DNA of 64,000 nucleotides from Mytilisepta virgata (Eukaryota; Mollusca; Bivalvia; Mytilida; Mytilidae), in the NCBI GenBank assembly GCA_028015205.1, contig JAPWFG010000015.1:372001-436000 (forward strand), written 5' to 3'. Shown here in pieces: positions 20,791-31,078 of this stretch. A model generated the notes under the pieces. It worked only from the letters and a program-made list of their open reading frames with translations. It was not told the origin of the DNA and did not search any database. The translations under genes and the position numbers were made by a program. The first letter of the stretch is position 1, and every line of letters starts with the position of its first letter.

Positions 20791-20925
20791 CAATTTTCCT
20801 ACCGAAGGTCGGTGGTTCTCTCCGGGTACTCCGGCTTCCTCCACCAATAAAAACTGGCCGCCGTGAAATAGCCAAATGTGCTGAAAACGGCGTAAAACAA
20901 CAACTAAACAAACAAACAAACACAA
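20791..20925 (+). mobile_element. SINE-like repeat, right part, after DIRS insertion
   Basis: The stretch caattttcctaccgaaggtc, with ctccgggtactccggcttcc, gaaatagccaaatgtgctga and an (aaac)n tail, matches 35488-35605. This conserved 3' module recurs in molluscan SINEs; I recall Nin-DC-like domains but cannot confirm identity. Confidence 0.75.
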
Positions 20926-21336
20926 TTCGTCGTAGGTAAATAGTGTAACTGATGGGGCTAGCTCAGTGTCCCATTCTGGGCGTGTAGTCGCTAGTACTTC
21001 ACCCTAGTTTCGACCATAAGGGATACACTTGATGTATATGTTGAAATGGCTATGAAAACTTAAGAAAGTGAACAACAAAATATTTATTTGACTAAATAAC
21101 AATTGTAAATTCAATACGACTTTTATATCAAATATAACAATATAAAAAAACAAGTCAAATAGCACCTTCTTGTAGAAGTTAAATATAAATTATGTAAATT
21201 GTCTTAATCCTCAGCAAAAGCTTCAAAAATATATTATCTTACTTATAAAAAGTAAACTATATATAAATTCCAAAAGAGGATAAAGATATATGGCTTCGCT
21301 TTGTGTCTCCAAAATAAGTACAAAAATATGAGATAG
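20926..21336. other. No gene recognised
   Basis: An AT-rich flank between the SINE tail and the Gypsy LTR. It ends with atag, the apparent 4-bp target duplication of the Gypsy element. Confidence 0.45.
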
Positions 21337-21876
21337 TGATCTTCTATGTGTCTTGAGACGGTCCATTTAAACAGAACAAGAAATGGACATTCTTTGTAAG
21401 GTCGAGATCTGGGACGTGTCGCTCCTAAGTATTCCTCGTAGAATTATTATAATTCCGTAGGGAGAGAGTGACCTGGCTACAGGTCGTCTCAATCTGCAAC
21501 TGATTCGGAACCTAAAACTCACCTTATTTATACTCGGAGAGACAATAGAACCGAAACCCTTGACCATGTTGATTGACAATATCAAGTAAACAACGGGGAA
21601 AACGTGAGAGTTATGAATGTATTTTTAGAACTTTAACATGTATTGGTCAAAACTGACCACTAGCTATCATGAATATAAAATGGTTATGGCACTGGCACTT
21701 TCAGTTAACAACGTGAACATCGAAGGAGAAATTTTCATAAATATTTACTAAACTGAAGCTGCAATATAAAAATACTCGGATGCAACGTTTCAATCCCTTG
21801 ATAAGGAACACGTTCATATGTTTAAAGCCTGCAAATTCGGTCTATTAAACTAGAACCAAAAACCAACTCTACTACA
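21337..21876 (-). repeat. Gypsy 3' LTR
   Basis: 540 bp. It matches the 5' LTR except for point changes, about 57 extra bases near 21415-21472, and the absence of the 81-bp MITE found in the other LTR. Sense start is TGTAGTAGAG next to the polypurine tract. Confidence 0.92.
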
Positions 21877-21893
21877 TTCCTCCCCCCTTAAAA
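21877..21893 (-). other. Polypurine tract
   Basis: The sense strand reads TTTTAAGGGGGGAGGAA directly before TGTAGTAG. This is the plus-strand priming site used in LTR retrotransposon replication. Confidence 0.85.
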
Positions 21894-22056
21894 GAGCAAT
21901 TTTACCGTCAAAATTGATCATCAGAAACGAATGTAAATTTAACGAAAAAATAAGCTGAGGAAAGACATCAAAAATGAAAAATCAGTAAAAAAATCATACA
22001 ATTATCAAATAAACACATTAAAGTTGTTTCAAAATGGAATGGTAAATGTCACTGCA

Positions 22057-22557
22057 TTAAATTTTTTCTAACTGGTCCTGGAGGTCGAGACGTTCTGACA
22101 AAATGCTCGCTCCTGAGGATAGCGCTTCTTCTTGACGGATGCGTTGAGCCCGTTCCTTCTCCTGTTGTATGATTACCTTGTTTTCCTCCTTTGATCCAAT
22201 CCTTGGCAATACAGCATCGGCGGGCGGAAAGTACGCGTCATTTTCATTAGACATTGGAATAATGTTTCGTTCCTCCTTTTCTTTATGTTGTGATTTAAGG
22301 TGTTGCAGGCATTTAGTCTTGGTAAGAAACACTCTCCTGCATGACTTGCATTTAAATATCTGCCTCCTACACTGATGGACGAACTGCCAGTGTTTAATTA
22401 GATCCCTTAGGTTGTGATATTTAAACAAGGATGAACAACGCTTCACCACGCAATACTGGCATAGCGGATTGAAAATTGGCTGTGACGGCCTTATCACCTC
22501 GTGGTGGAACTGTTGCAGTTCCAGCGAGTCAGGGGTCAAATCTAGGACATCATCCAT
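22057..22557 (-). CDS. Two-C2H2-finger protein in the env position of the Gypsy element
   Basis: An intact 166-residue frame between integrase and the 3' LTR. Finger 1 is CQYC followed by H-x4-H in IKHWQFVH (about residues 33-61). Finger 2 is FKCKSC followed by HLKSQH (about 69-91), a near-classical C2H2 finger. After that comes a charged Lys/Glu-rich helix (about 92-160, ending LDLQDQLEKI). No signal peptide or membrane segment is present, so it is not an envelope. The ATG is preceded directly by TTGTATAATTTCAG, a convincing splice acceptor, so a spliced subgenomic mRNA is plausible. Pol just upstream has stops and frameshifts while this frame is open. It could be an accessory nucleic-acid-binding protein of the retroelement or a captured host exon; I know no exact counterpart. 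Confidence 0.6.
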   Translation of the reverse strand: MDDVLDLTPDSLELQQFHHEVIRPSQPIFNPLCQYCVVKRCSSLFKYHNLRDLIKHWQFVHQCRRQIFKCKSCRRVFLTKTKCLQHLKSQHKEKEERNIIPMSNENDAYFPPADAVLPRIGSKEENKVIIQQEKERAQRIRQEEALSSGASILSERLDLQDQLEKI

Positions 22558-22704
22558 CTGAAATTATACAAAAATACTATTAATATTCCAATAGACATTA
22601 CTTTACAACACAACTTCATTCACAATATCATGTCAGTTAATATCAATTACATGAATTATTCAAATATTCAGACACAAACATATATACCCACACATGAGTT
22701 ACAG

Positions 22705-25457
22705 TTATGGAGAGTACCTATCCCGAGGTTTCACTACTCTCCCAGTGCGTGTGCGCACTGGAACCGGTGTACTATAACCAGCAGGCGTAAACTGAGTTTC
22801 ATCGTCTACGTTTGACAAATCGACACTTGCGTCAGGTATTACTGTAGTATATTTTGTTATAATATTTGTGTCAGATGAATTTGTTAACTGTAAAAGCCAG
22901 TTTTCAGGTAAATTTCTACCCAAGTAGGGTTTCAAGTGATCTACATGTACAATAATTGGATTCGTGTTTGCCTCTTTTTGTATCTTGTAGGTAACCTCTG
23001 AAAGTTTGTCTAAAATAAGATATGGACCTGTCCATCCAAGACCTAAAGTTTGGTTTATTTGTGGAGGGTACCACCTCCAGACCCATGAATTTGGCTCATA
23101 TGACCTAGCTCTCAAGCCTCTATCATAATACAGTTTTTGGCGTCTTGCCGCATGCCCTGAGTGTTCATACACAAGTAAAAAAGCATCTGTTAAAGCATGT
23201 TTAACCCATTCGACATATTCTATTAGACAGAAATCATCTTGTCCGGCGGGAAGTCCGAACATTAAGTCTACAGGACATCTAATTTCGCGTCCCAACATCA
23301 AACTGTTGGGTGTACAGTTAGTTGTTGAATGAGCAGTACTTCTATACGCCATCATGATATAGGAAACATGATCATCCCAATCGTTTCGATGTGTATTAAC
23401 AAAAATGGACAACATCTGTTTAAGGGTTCTATTATATCTCTCTACTAAACCTGAGCTCTGGGGTCTGTAAGGGGTAGAGCGAGTTTTATGTACTCCTAAC
23501 TTCTGAATATTATTTGAAACAGATTCGATTCAAATTCTCTCCCTTGATCGCTATGTATTTGTAAAGGGCAACCGAATCTACAAATAAATTCAGTTATAAC
23601 TTTGTCTGCCACCGTCATTGCCGTATGATCAGGGACTGCATATGCCTCTTTCCATTTAGAAAAAGAATCCCCAATAACAATTATAAATTCATTTTTGTTT
23701 TGGGTTATAGGAAGGGGTCCAACTATATCTATGCCTACTCACTCCATAGGGGCAGTACTCTGAGAAGGTTTAAAGGGGATTTCCCTAAACCAGGTCCTGG
23801 CTTACCACGGGCACAAAGGTCACAATCTAAGCACCACTGTTTAATGTCTTCTGTCATTCCAGGCCAATGAAACAAATTTCGTATTGCAGTTAAAGTTCTA
23901 TCTTTTCCAAAATGACCTCCAATTTTATTATGATGTAATTGGTGAAAAATTATCTCCCTTATTTGAGGAGGGGCAATTAATTGTAAAATTTGATTCCCTT
24001 CTTTTACCAAAACTTTATATAAAATGTCATCTCTAAATTTTAGAAATTCCCACAATCCCCATAAAACTTTGGCTTCAGGGTGTAAATTTGTTATATCCTG
24101 TTTAAGTGGTTTTTCTTCTGACGACAGCTTAAGTCTTAAAATATCACCAATGGCAGAATCATTTTCCTGCATAATTTTAATTTCTTCAAGACTCAAAAAA
24201 TCTATCCAATTTGGTTCTAATTTTTGAATCGGAGAAGTTTGAATTACAGTGCTAACTATAGATTCTAATAACTCGTTTTCCTCAGCCTCGTCTGCAGGAG
24301 AGTTTCCTGAGTGAGCTTGATTACAAACATTTCCCTCAGTCTGACTTCGAAAAGATGGGTTAGATTTGGGATAGAACTGTAAACATTCTTCCCGTTTACA
24401 TTTACGAATTGGCATTCTTGATAATGCATCTGCGTTGGTGTGTAAGCTCCCTTTTCGATATTGAATTTCAAAATTGTAATTGTCTAGTATATTAATCCAC
24501 CGGGCAACCATACCCTCGGCTTCTTTGAAATTTCGAAGCCATGTCAATGAAGCATGATCGGTTCTTATGATGAATTTGCGGCCCCAAAAATAGTGCCTGA
24601 ATTGCCTAACAAAAGTTACTACTGCTAGTAGTTCTTGTTTTGTTACGCAGTAATTTCTTTGACTTTTATTTAAAGTGCGACTTGCATAAGAAATGACTCT
24701 TTCTGAACCCTCTTGTATCTGCGATAGTACCGCACCTATCCCTGTTAAACTTGCATCCGTATATAGGATAAACGTACCTTCATCATCAGGGAATGTTAAG
24801 AGTGGAGCTGAAGTTAGCATATCTTTTAACTTATGAAAAGCTTCATTAGATTCTTCTGTCCATTTAAACTGTTCGTTTTTTCTAGTTAATTTTACTAAAG
24901 GACTAACTATTGAAGAAAAATTCTTTAAAAATTTTCTAAAATATCCTGCAAATCCTAAAAACTTTTTATTTCTGATACATTTTTAGGTTGCGGCCAGTTT
25001 TTGACACACTCTATTTTAGTAGGGTCACACTGAATACAATTTTCTGAAACTAAATGTCCAAGAAACGTTAATTCTTTTCTAAAAAGAAAACATTTGGATG
25101 GTTTTAATTTTAAATTGGCTTCTTTCAAACATTCGAAAACAACCTTGTGATTTTCTAAAGCTTCCTCAAAACTTTTTCCAAAAATTATAATATCATCTAA
25201 ATAGCATAAACAGTGTCGCCACTGTTATTTTCCTAAAATGGTTTCAATTAATCTTTGAAAAGTTGAGCAGCTGAGTTAAGTCCCATGGGCATTACTCTAA
25301 ACTGAAAAAGTTCTTTATGCGTACTCAAAGCCGTTTTCAGTCTATCCGATTCTTCACACAACACTTGCCAGTAACCATGGCAACAGTCTACGGTGGACAT
25401 CCATTTAGTTTCCTTTAAAGAGTCTAGACAGTCACAAAAAGAGAGCTTATAAATCAA
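22705..25457 (-). pseudogene. Gypsy pol remnant (RT, RNase H, integrase)
   Basis: From high to low coordinate: partial RT (STVDCCHGYWQV, FRVMPMGLNSAAQLF; YLDD near 25200 after a frameshift), RNase H (FILYTDASLTGIGAVLSQ, TDHASLTWL, NADALSRMP; 24820-24400), the integrase HHCC finger (CLDCDLCARG, near 23820) and the catalytic core. Around 23785 a frameshift, and at 23739-23741 a TGA, interrupt the start of the core (VGIDIVGPLP follows). Another frameshift near 23525 precedes the block with the catalytic Glu (LVERYNRTLKQM). The 22705-23415 part reads to a natural stop after RDRYSP. The enzyme set would have copied and integrated the element; these breaks make it inactive. Confidence 0.9.
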
Positions 25458-26390
25458 ATAAGGAAGTTAATGTATTTTCATTTATTGATAAATCATCAAT
25501 TGAGAATCTACACCTTTCTTTTTGCAAATATATTTTGGGAACAAGAAAAAATGCTTGTAATTTAGCAACTAGAATGGAACTCGGAAGACTTCCCTTAGAA
25601 AATCATATAAAAGTTCAATCCTTACTATATTTATTAAGACTTTATTCAGAGAGCATTAACCCTCTTCTGAAAAAGTCCTTTGCACTGTGCAAAGAATTAG
25701 ATGAATATGGAATCTTTACGTGGTATACTTATGCCAAAAACATTATAGAAGAATCAGATGTTGATACAGACCAAATACAAAATATTAATAGGCTGACCGA
25801 TTTAAAAATAAAGAAAAAAGAAATAAAGTCAAAAGTTGAAAAATACTATGAAAATTTAGTAGAAAATAAGATGACTGAAATAGATGAAAAAAGTAAATTA
25901 TATTTATATAATAAAGTTAAACTAGATTATAATAATTCCTTTATCGAAAATTTCTTAGTAAATCCAAATTTCGAATATCGAAAACTTATAGTAAAACTTA
26001 GAATTAGCAATCATAATTTATTAATAGAAAAAGGCAGGCATTTAAAGATACCTAGAGAGGATAGAAAATGTAAAGTTTGCAATAGCTTAGATAATGAATG
26101 CCATTTCCTTTTAGAATGCAAAATAAACTCTTGTATTAGAAATAAATATTTCACAGAAATTATAAATGAAAATCCAGGGTTTGATGATTAAAGTATAATT
26201 AAGAAATTAAGCTTTATATTAAACCCATCAACACCATCAAAAGTAAATAGAATTGGTTCCTTTATAAAAAGGTCATTAGAACTGAGGACGGGGGACTACT
26301 GATTTACTTGTGTATATACAATTAGAATGTTTTTTATTTACTTGTATTATATGTCACAAACATTTTATGTTTATATGACAATAAAACGTT
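25446..26390 (+). pseudogene. 5'-truncated LINE tail inside the Gypsy element
   Basis: The frame 25535-26191 encodes NACNLATRMELGRLPL, later RKLIVKLRISNHNLLIEKGRH, CKVCNSLDNECHFLLECK and a short tail. This is the C-terminal region downstream of RT in a non-LTR element (compare 2640-3655). A 218-residue stretch is intact. The 3' end (tatatgacaataaaacgtt) abuts the inner edge of the Gypsy 5' LTR at 26391. It lies opposite to the Gypsy coding direction and replaces gag, protease and the primer-binding site. Confidence 0.8.
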
Positions 26391-26961
26391 TGATCTTCTA
26401 TGTGTCTTGAGACGGTCTCTTTAAACAGAACAAGAAATGGACATACTCTGTAAGGTCGAGATCTGGGACCTGGCTACAGGTCGTCTCAATCTGCAACTGA
26501 TTCGGAACCTAAAACTCACCTTATTTATACTCGGAGAGACAATAGAACCGAAAACCTTGACCATGTTGACCGACAATATCAAGTACACAAGGGGGAACCC
26601 TGAGAGTTATGAATGTATTTTTAGAATTTTAACATTTATTGGTCAAAACTGACCAAAAGCTATCATGAATATAAAATGGTTATGGCACTGGCACTTTCGG
26701 TTAACAACGTGAACATCGAAGGGAAAGACTTCCTTTTGGCACCCCTTGGTTGACGGAATAAGCATAGACATACGCCAAGGGGTGCCAAAAGGAAGTCTTG
26801 CCCATCGAAGGAGAAATTTTCATAAATATTTACTAAACTAAAGCTGCAATATAAAAATATTCGGATGCAACGTTTCAATCCCTTGATAAGGAACACGTTC
26901 ATATGTTAAAAGCCTGCAAATTCGGTCTATTAAACTAGTACCAAAAACCAACTCTACTACA
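26391..26961 (-). repeat. Gypsy 5' LTR with MITE insertion
   Basis: 571 bp, aligned with 21337-21876. It is longer because of an 81-bp TIR element at 26722-26802 and shorter by about 57 bases near 26468. Right flank atag (26962-26965) equals the left flank of the other LTR (21333-21336). Confidence 0.92.
26722..26802. mobile_element. 81-bp hAT-like MITE in the Gypsy LTR
   Basis: Terminal inverted repeats ggaaagacttccttttggca / reverse of ggcaagacttccttttggca extend over about 29 bases with one mismatch. It is flanked by catcgaag on both sides (26714-26721 and 26803-26810). The sister LTR has one catcgaag and no insert, so it gives the empty site. An 8-bp duplication fits hAT-type transposition. 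Confidence 0.92.
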
Positions 26962-27235
26962 ATAGAATAGAGAATGGAAACGGGGAATGTGTCAAGGAGA
27001 CAACAACCCGACGAAAGAGCAGAAAACAGCTCAAGGCTACCAATGGGTCTTCAACGCAGCGAGAAAATCCCGCACCCGGAGACTTCAGCTGGCCCCTAAA
27101 ACGATAATGCATACTAGTTTAGCGAAATGGACGGCACACTAAACTCCTACACATACAAATGAACCAGAATTCAAAATACACACACGACTAACAAAGGCTA
27201 GAGATTCTTGACTTGGGACAGGCGCAAAAAACGTA
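26962..27235 (+). repeat. High-copy mytilid-type dispersed repeat
   Basis: It begins atagaatagagaatggaaac and includes ggagacaacaacccgac, gagacttcagctggcccct and gacttgggacaggcgcaaa. I recall this block from many Mytilus transcripts. A second copy lies inverted at 42960-43092. Confidence 0.7.
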
Positions 27236-28110
27236 TTCTTCATACAAATGTCAGAGAAAAATTTTGAAAATAATTTTATTACAACAGACTTAAATTATAA
27301 ACATTAAGTAACAAACTGGGCGGAATTAAGATGCGTACAATAATAATATTTAAAAAACCTTAAAAAAAAATCCGAGTAGGCAATAATAATAAAAGAAATA
27401 ATTTCGCTCAAATGTGTCCTATATATTTTTGTTACCAATAAAAATTATCAGTTAACCTACAATGACACATTAAGCTGACCAATAAAGACTGCCCAATAAT
27501 ATTTTAGATATTTGGTCAGTAGCCTAATAAGGACTTCCCGATCCCCTATTTGGTTCACAGTGGTTGTAGCATCATGTTTAACCAGATTACCCCCCAAAAA
27601 AACCCTTCTTCAAATCCGCTAAAAATATCGTGTTTTCATGCCTTTCCTCTGAAACAGATTTCAAGATAGTGGTGCAGGATAGACACAATATGAGTACATT
27701 GTCAAAGAATATAAAAAGGTTATCTGCACTCGCATTTCTAAATGTTTCTAAGGCTCGTACGAATAAACTTTATATTTTCTAACAATGCACATATATTGTT
27801 TAATATGTTTAGTTAAAATTGCATTTTGGTATTTCCCTCTTCATGCTGACGGTTTCGAAAATGTTACAATTATTTTGAAATAAGTCTTACAAAAACAAAT
27901 AAATTATGAACAAATCCATGATATGAAAATTGATAGAAATAAAATGTTAAAAGACACCAGATTTTAACTGAAAGTTGTTATTCTAGTAAATAAGGATTAA
28001 AATGAACAAAGTCTCCACACCAGTACTTCCAGATCTAAAACTGCCAGGTTAAAACTGTTAATTTCTCATGAACATCAACCACGCGGTCGTCTATTACTCT
28101 ATCGTATATA
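27236..28110. other. Probable 3' UTR/flank of the C-type lectin gene
   Basis: AT-rich, no coding segment. It lies downstream of the minus-strand stop at 28111 and probably holds its 3' UTR; I cannot fix the polyadenylation site. Confidence 0.4.
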
Positions 28111-28496
28111 CTAGCAGATTGTGGTACTATAAACATTACAACGTTTCTTATTTCTGCCTTGACACAGGTTGATGCAGTCAATATAAATTATAAAACAGAT
28201 AGGCACTAACAACAGAAACACAGATATCACCCCTATTGATTTAGATGATTGTCTCTCGTCTGGTGCTGATATTCGATTTCGGATTGTCCTGGACAAATTT
28301 GTTTTTTCAACTAAAATTTTCGGTTTAATGTTCTTTTCAAAGTCGTCCAAGACAATGACCGTCAATTCTGATAGCGTAAGATTCATTAGATCAATGTCAT
28401 TCCATTTCGAAATCGGGCAAGGACACCATGGACAATTTTCCAGGTACTGTGATGTTGTTGACTCTGTTGTATCAATGGTTGTATTTGTGGGAAGAT
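28111..28496 (-). CDS. C-type lectin gene, exon 4: Cys-rich motif and transmembrane module
   Basis: Last coding exon (386 nt) of a four-exon gene. The acceptor TTGCTATTTTTTCAG precedes 28496, entering in phase 1, which matches the phase-1 end of exon 3. It encodes a Thr/Ser-rich stalk, a CPWCPC motif, a polar segment with RNRISAPDERQSSKSIG, and a hydrophobic span VISVFLLLVPICFIIYI (the membrane anchor) followed by a short Cys/Lys/Arg-rich tail. The 'R-R/N-x-I-S-A-x-D-x-R-x-S-S-x-x-I-G' block followed by a membrane span is one I recall at the C-terminus of many uncharacterised bivalve surface proteins with different ectodomains. It suggests a shared membrane-anchoring module. Its function is not known to me. 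Confidence 0.85.
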
Positions 28497-29289
28497 CTGA
28501 AAAAATAGCAATACTGTTATATAAAGTCAGATACCATGTTTCTTGCGTACAATGCGCATGTCTGGATAAACACTCAATCCAAGGCCAATGAATAAATAAA
28601 TAAACACCAGGACATGGTGAACAATAGCAGTAAATGGGATAAAAGGTTAAGACAAAACCAGGTAAGGTGAATTTTGCATAAGTAATTTCAAGACAAGTAT
28701 CTGACCTAGTAAATAAAGATTGGTAAATCAGTTCGGCAAATGAAATCTCGAAAAATAAATGAGCTCCAACTTACTTTTTCAGATTATGTTATCAACTTGG
28801 TATACATATGTGACTTAACAAAAGGAATAAAATGGATATTCAAATTAACTAAGAACCGAAAATTTAGATATTAAAACAATAGGATTCTTCTAAGAAAATC
28901 TAAATTGAGGCATGTATATAGAAATTAGAAAAAAGACATGAAGTGTTCGGATATTTGTTTATGATGCATTTATATGTACCTTTAAATAAGTCTTCTCGTG
29001 CATCCCGGTTTTTTTCATTGCTTACACATTACAACGAAAATGCAAAACATAACTTCAACTAGATTTCTTCATAAGACATAAATAGTTACTAAATTCATTA
29101 TAGCTGATCTTAACATTTCTATTCCCCCCCCCACCTGTTTATGTTGTAAAACGTCCTGATCCTCCACTGACTGGCAAACACTTTCGGACTCACATAGCAC
29201 ACACATGGATAACTGCTCACCGTTTGGGACCACATGAGATTTTTTCCCTTTTCATAAGAATTTGTGTTGTCCAAATAAATCTGAATAAA

Positions 29290-29440
29290 CCACAAAATGG
29301 TTAACAGGAAAGGTCAACAATGGCATAACAATCAAGCAACGCAAGACGGAACCCCGGACAAACAATTACGTAAAAGAGGACAAAACAAAAACATAAACAC
29401 AACAGAGGTCAGGATATTTTGACGTGGTACGTACATATTA
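29290..29440 (+). repeat. Dispersed repeat (aacaggaaaggtcaaca family)
   Basis: It shares ttaacaggaaaggtcaacaa, ccggacaaa and acaacagaggtcagg-type segments with 48195-48330. Non-coding. Confidence 0.55.
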
Positions 29441-29460
29441 TCAGGTTTTCTGCAAACGTG

Positions 29461-29570
29461 TATCGTAAAATATCAGCCGCGAGACACAATGTGAAGCTTT
29501 TTCGGCGAGTGAGCATAGCGAACGAGCTAAAAAGCTTCATATTGTGTCGAGCGGCTTATATTTTACAATA
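29461..29570. repeat. Fold-back hairpin
   Basis: The arm 29463-29502 (tcgtaaaatatcagccgcga ... gaagcttttt) is the near inverse of 29528-29567 (aaaaagcttcatattgtgtc ... atattttacaa), with a loop of about 25 bases. This is MITE-like. No coding capacity. Confidence 0.8.
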
Positions 29571-30934
29571 TTTGTTTGAAGAAAAACTGATAATAAATTT
29601 ATCGTATTGTTAACTAGCAATCTTAATGGAATTTCTTACTTTGCAATGGCCATCTGCCTATAACCGGATGTTTTCCTGATATATTAGGGTCAACGTTGGG
29701 TCAAACATTATGACGTCGCTGATATATTCGGGTCAGCTCATATTAGGGTCGGGTCAACTCTTTACGACGTCACAGTGCCGAAATACGGGAAATTGTGAAG
29801 GACTCAGCAGGTCGATATAGGCATGGGGAAATACGATAAAGACACTGAACGTTGGTGGTGTTAAGCTGTCTGTCCCTTTGATATTTTATTACCTCTAGGT
29901 ATTCTTATACATTTAACAGTAATTGCCTTAAATAGATGTAACAAATATTTGTAATTTTTGTCAAGATATCAATGATGCAACATTCTGTTAACATAAATTT
30001 AGAAAAGGTCATTGTTTTTAAGTAACTGTAACACAAAGATATGAGAAAGTCGTATCCATGAAAATAAATAATACTTATTAAATGTTAAATTCGCCTTGAA
30101 AAGAAATTTTTCCTGAATGCAACTTATTATAAAAAATATAATTTCAATATCAATCTTAGTACGAAATTCATTTGACGCTAAACGGGCTGTGTTAGAATCT
30201 GCTTGTGAAGGCGACACACAACTCCATATTTAAAAATGGATAATACTACAAACAACATTTATCAATGTGTTTTCAAAATCGCAGTTATTTTTGAGGAAGA
30301 AAATCTTGTATGTTTCACCCCTGTAACACTTTGAATATTTATCCCAAAAATTTATTTTCGTCAACTTAGGATTTCTGTTTTTGACCAGACGAATTCGGAG
30401 TAGACGACAAAAATCGTCATCCATAACAAACAGAAGTTGTTAGTAATTATAATTAAAACTCATAACATAAAACTTTAAATAAATAAGTTTTTTGTGATAA
30501 AAAATAAATGTACAAAATTCAAAACAGAACTGAGCAATTTCCAATTTGTTTTATATTGAGTCACTCAATGCACTCTGACGTCACACGACATCAGAAGAAT
30601 CTATAATGTATGACTTTATAATGTTTAAACATTTTGCTTTAACACGAATATCCGGAAATCACAGTATGAAATATGAATTATATCAAAAATACATGTGTAT
30701 GATATGTGTCATATCTATTCATTATCCTAATATGAGCTGGTTCAAACGCTTTCGGTCGACATCCGTGGTAAAACATGGATATATTGGTTCCAACATCATG
30801 TCTGGCAACGTCATAAGTTTTTCACAAGCTTAAACGACGCCATAGTATAACGTGCGTTGTGTAATGACGTTTTCGTGTCTGAATATCTATGTTGCGGCGT
30901 TTCAAAATGTTGTAGAAATTGTCCTATTAGAATG
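29571..30934. other. Intronic or intergenic, no gene recognised
   Basis: It lies within the large intron 3 of the lectin gene. A local duplication of 'gggtca...acgacgtca'-like text occurs at 29690-29770. No exon-like segment with splice sites was found. Confidence 0.4.
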
Positions 30935-31078
30935 GAAATAATTCACGGTGGCTTGAAAATATCCTGATTTGTACCACGAGTAGGCCATTTATGCCGATAT
31001 TTTACAGGCAAAATATTTGACATAAATGGCCTACCCGTGGTAATATCAGGATATTTTAAAGCCACCGTGAAGTATTTC
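30935..31078. mobile_element. 144-bp near-perfect palindromic MITE
   Basis: The left arm gaaataattcacggtggctt (30935-) continues through aaatatcctgat, ccacgagtaggccatttatg and atatttt. It is mirrored by aaaatatttgacataaatgg ... ccaccgtgaagtatttc (to 31078), around a 6-base centre (acaggc). A few mismatches only. Confidence 0.88.

Larger units (their letters stand above)
15315..20797 (+). mobile_element. Complete DIRS-type (tyrosine recombinase) retrotransposon
   Basis: A 5.48-kb element carrying gag-like, RT/RNase H/methyltransferase-like and tyrosine recombinase frames. Inverted terminal repeats of about 130 bp (15335-15463 and 20624-20754) look almost identical, and each end has its own extension. 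An internal complementary region at 20461-20558 reads as the complement of the left end followed by the complement of the right end. The recombinase, the lack of an ordinary target duplication, and this internal region together define DIRS elements, which replicate through a circular intermediate. All three frames are open, so the copy may be young and active. It is inserted at a 'caatttt' inside a SINE-like repeat. Confidence 0.93.
21337..26961 (-). mobile_element. Decayed Ty3/Gypsy LTR retrotransposon
   Basis: Minus-strand element with LTRs at 21337-21876 and 26391-26961 (sense LTR starts TGTAGTAGAG and ends AGAAGATCA), flanked by atag on both sides. A polypurine tract (21877-21893) adjoins the 3' LTR. 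Pol order is RT, RNase H, HHCC zinc finger, integrase, i.e. Ty3/Gypsy. Gag, protease and the RT N-terminus are absent; a plus-strand LINE tail occupies their place up to the inner edge of the 5' LTR. Pol has several frame breaks, so the copy is dead. Confidence 0.92.
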
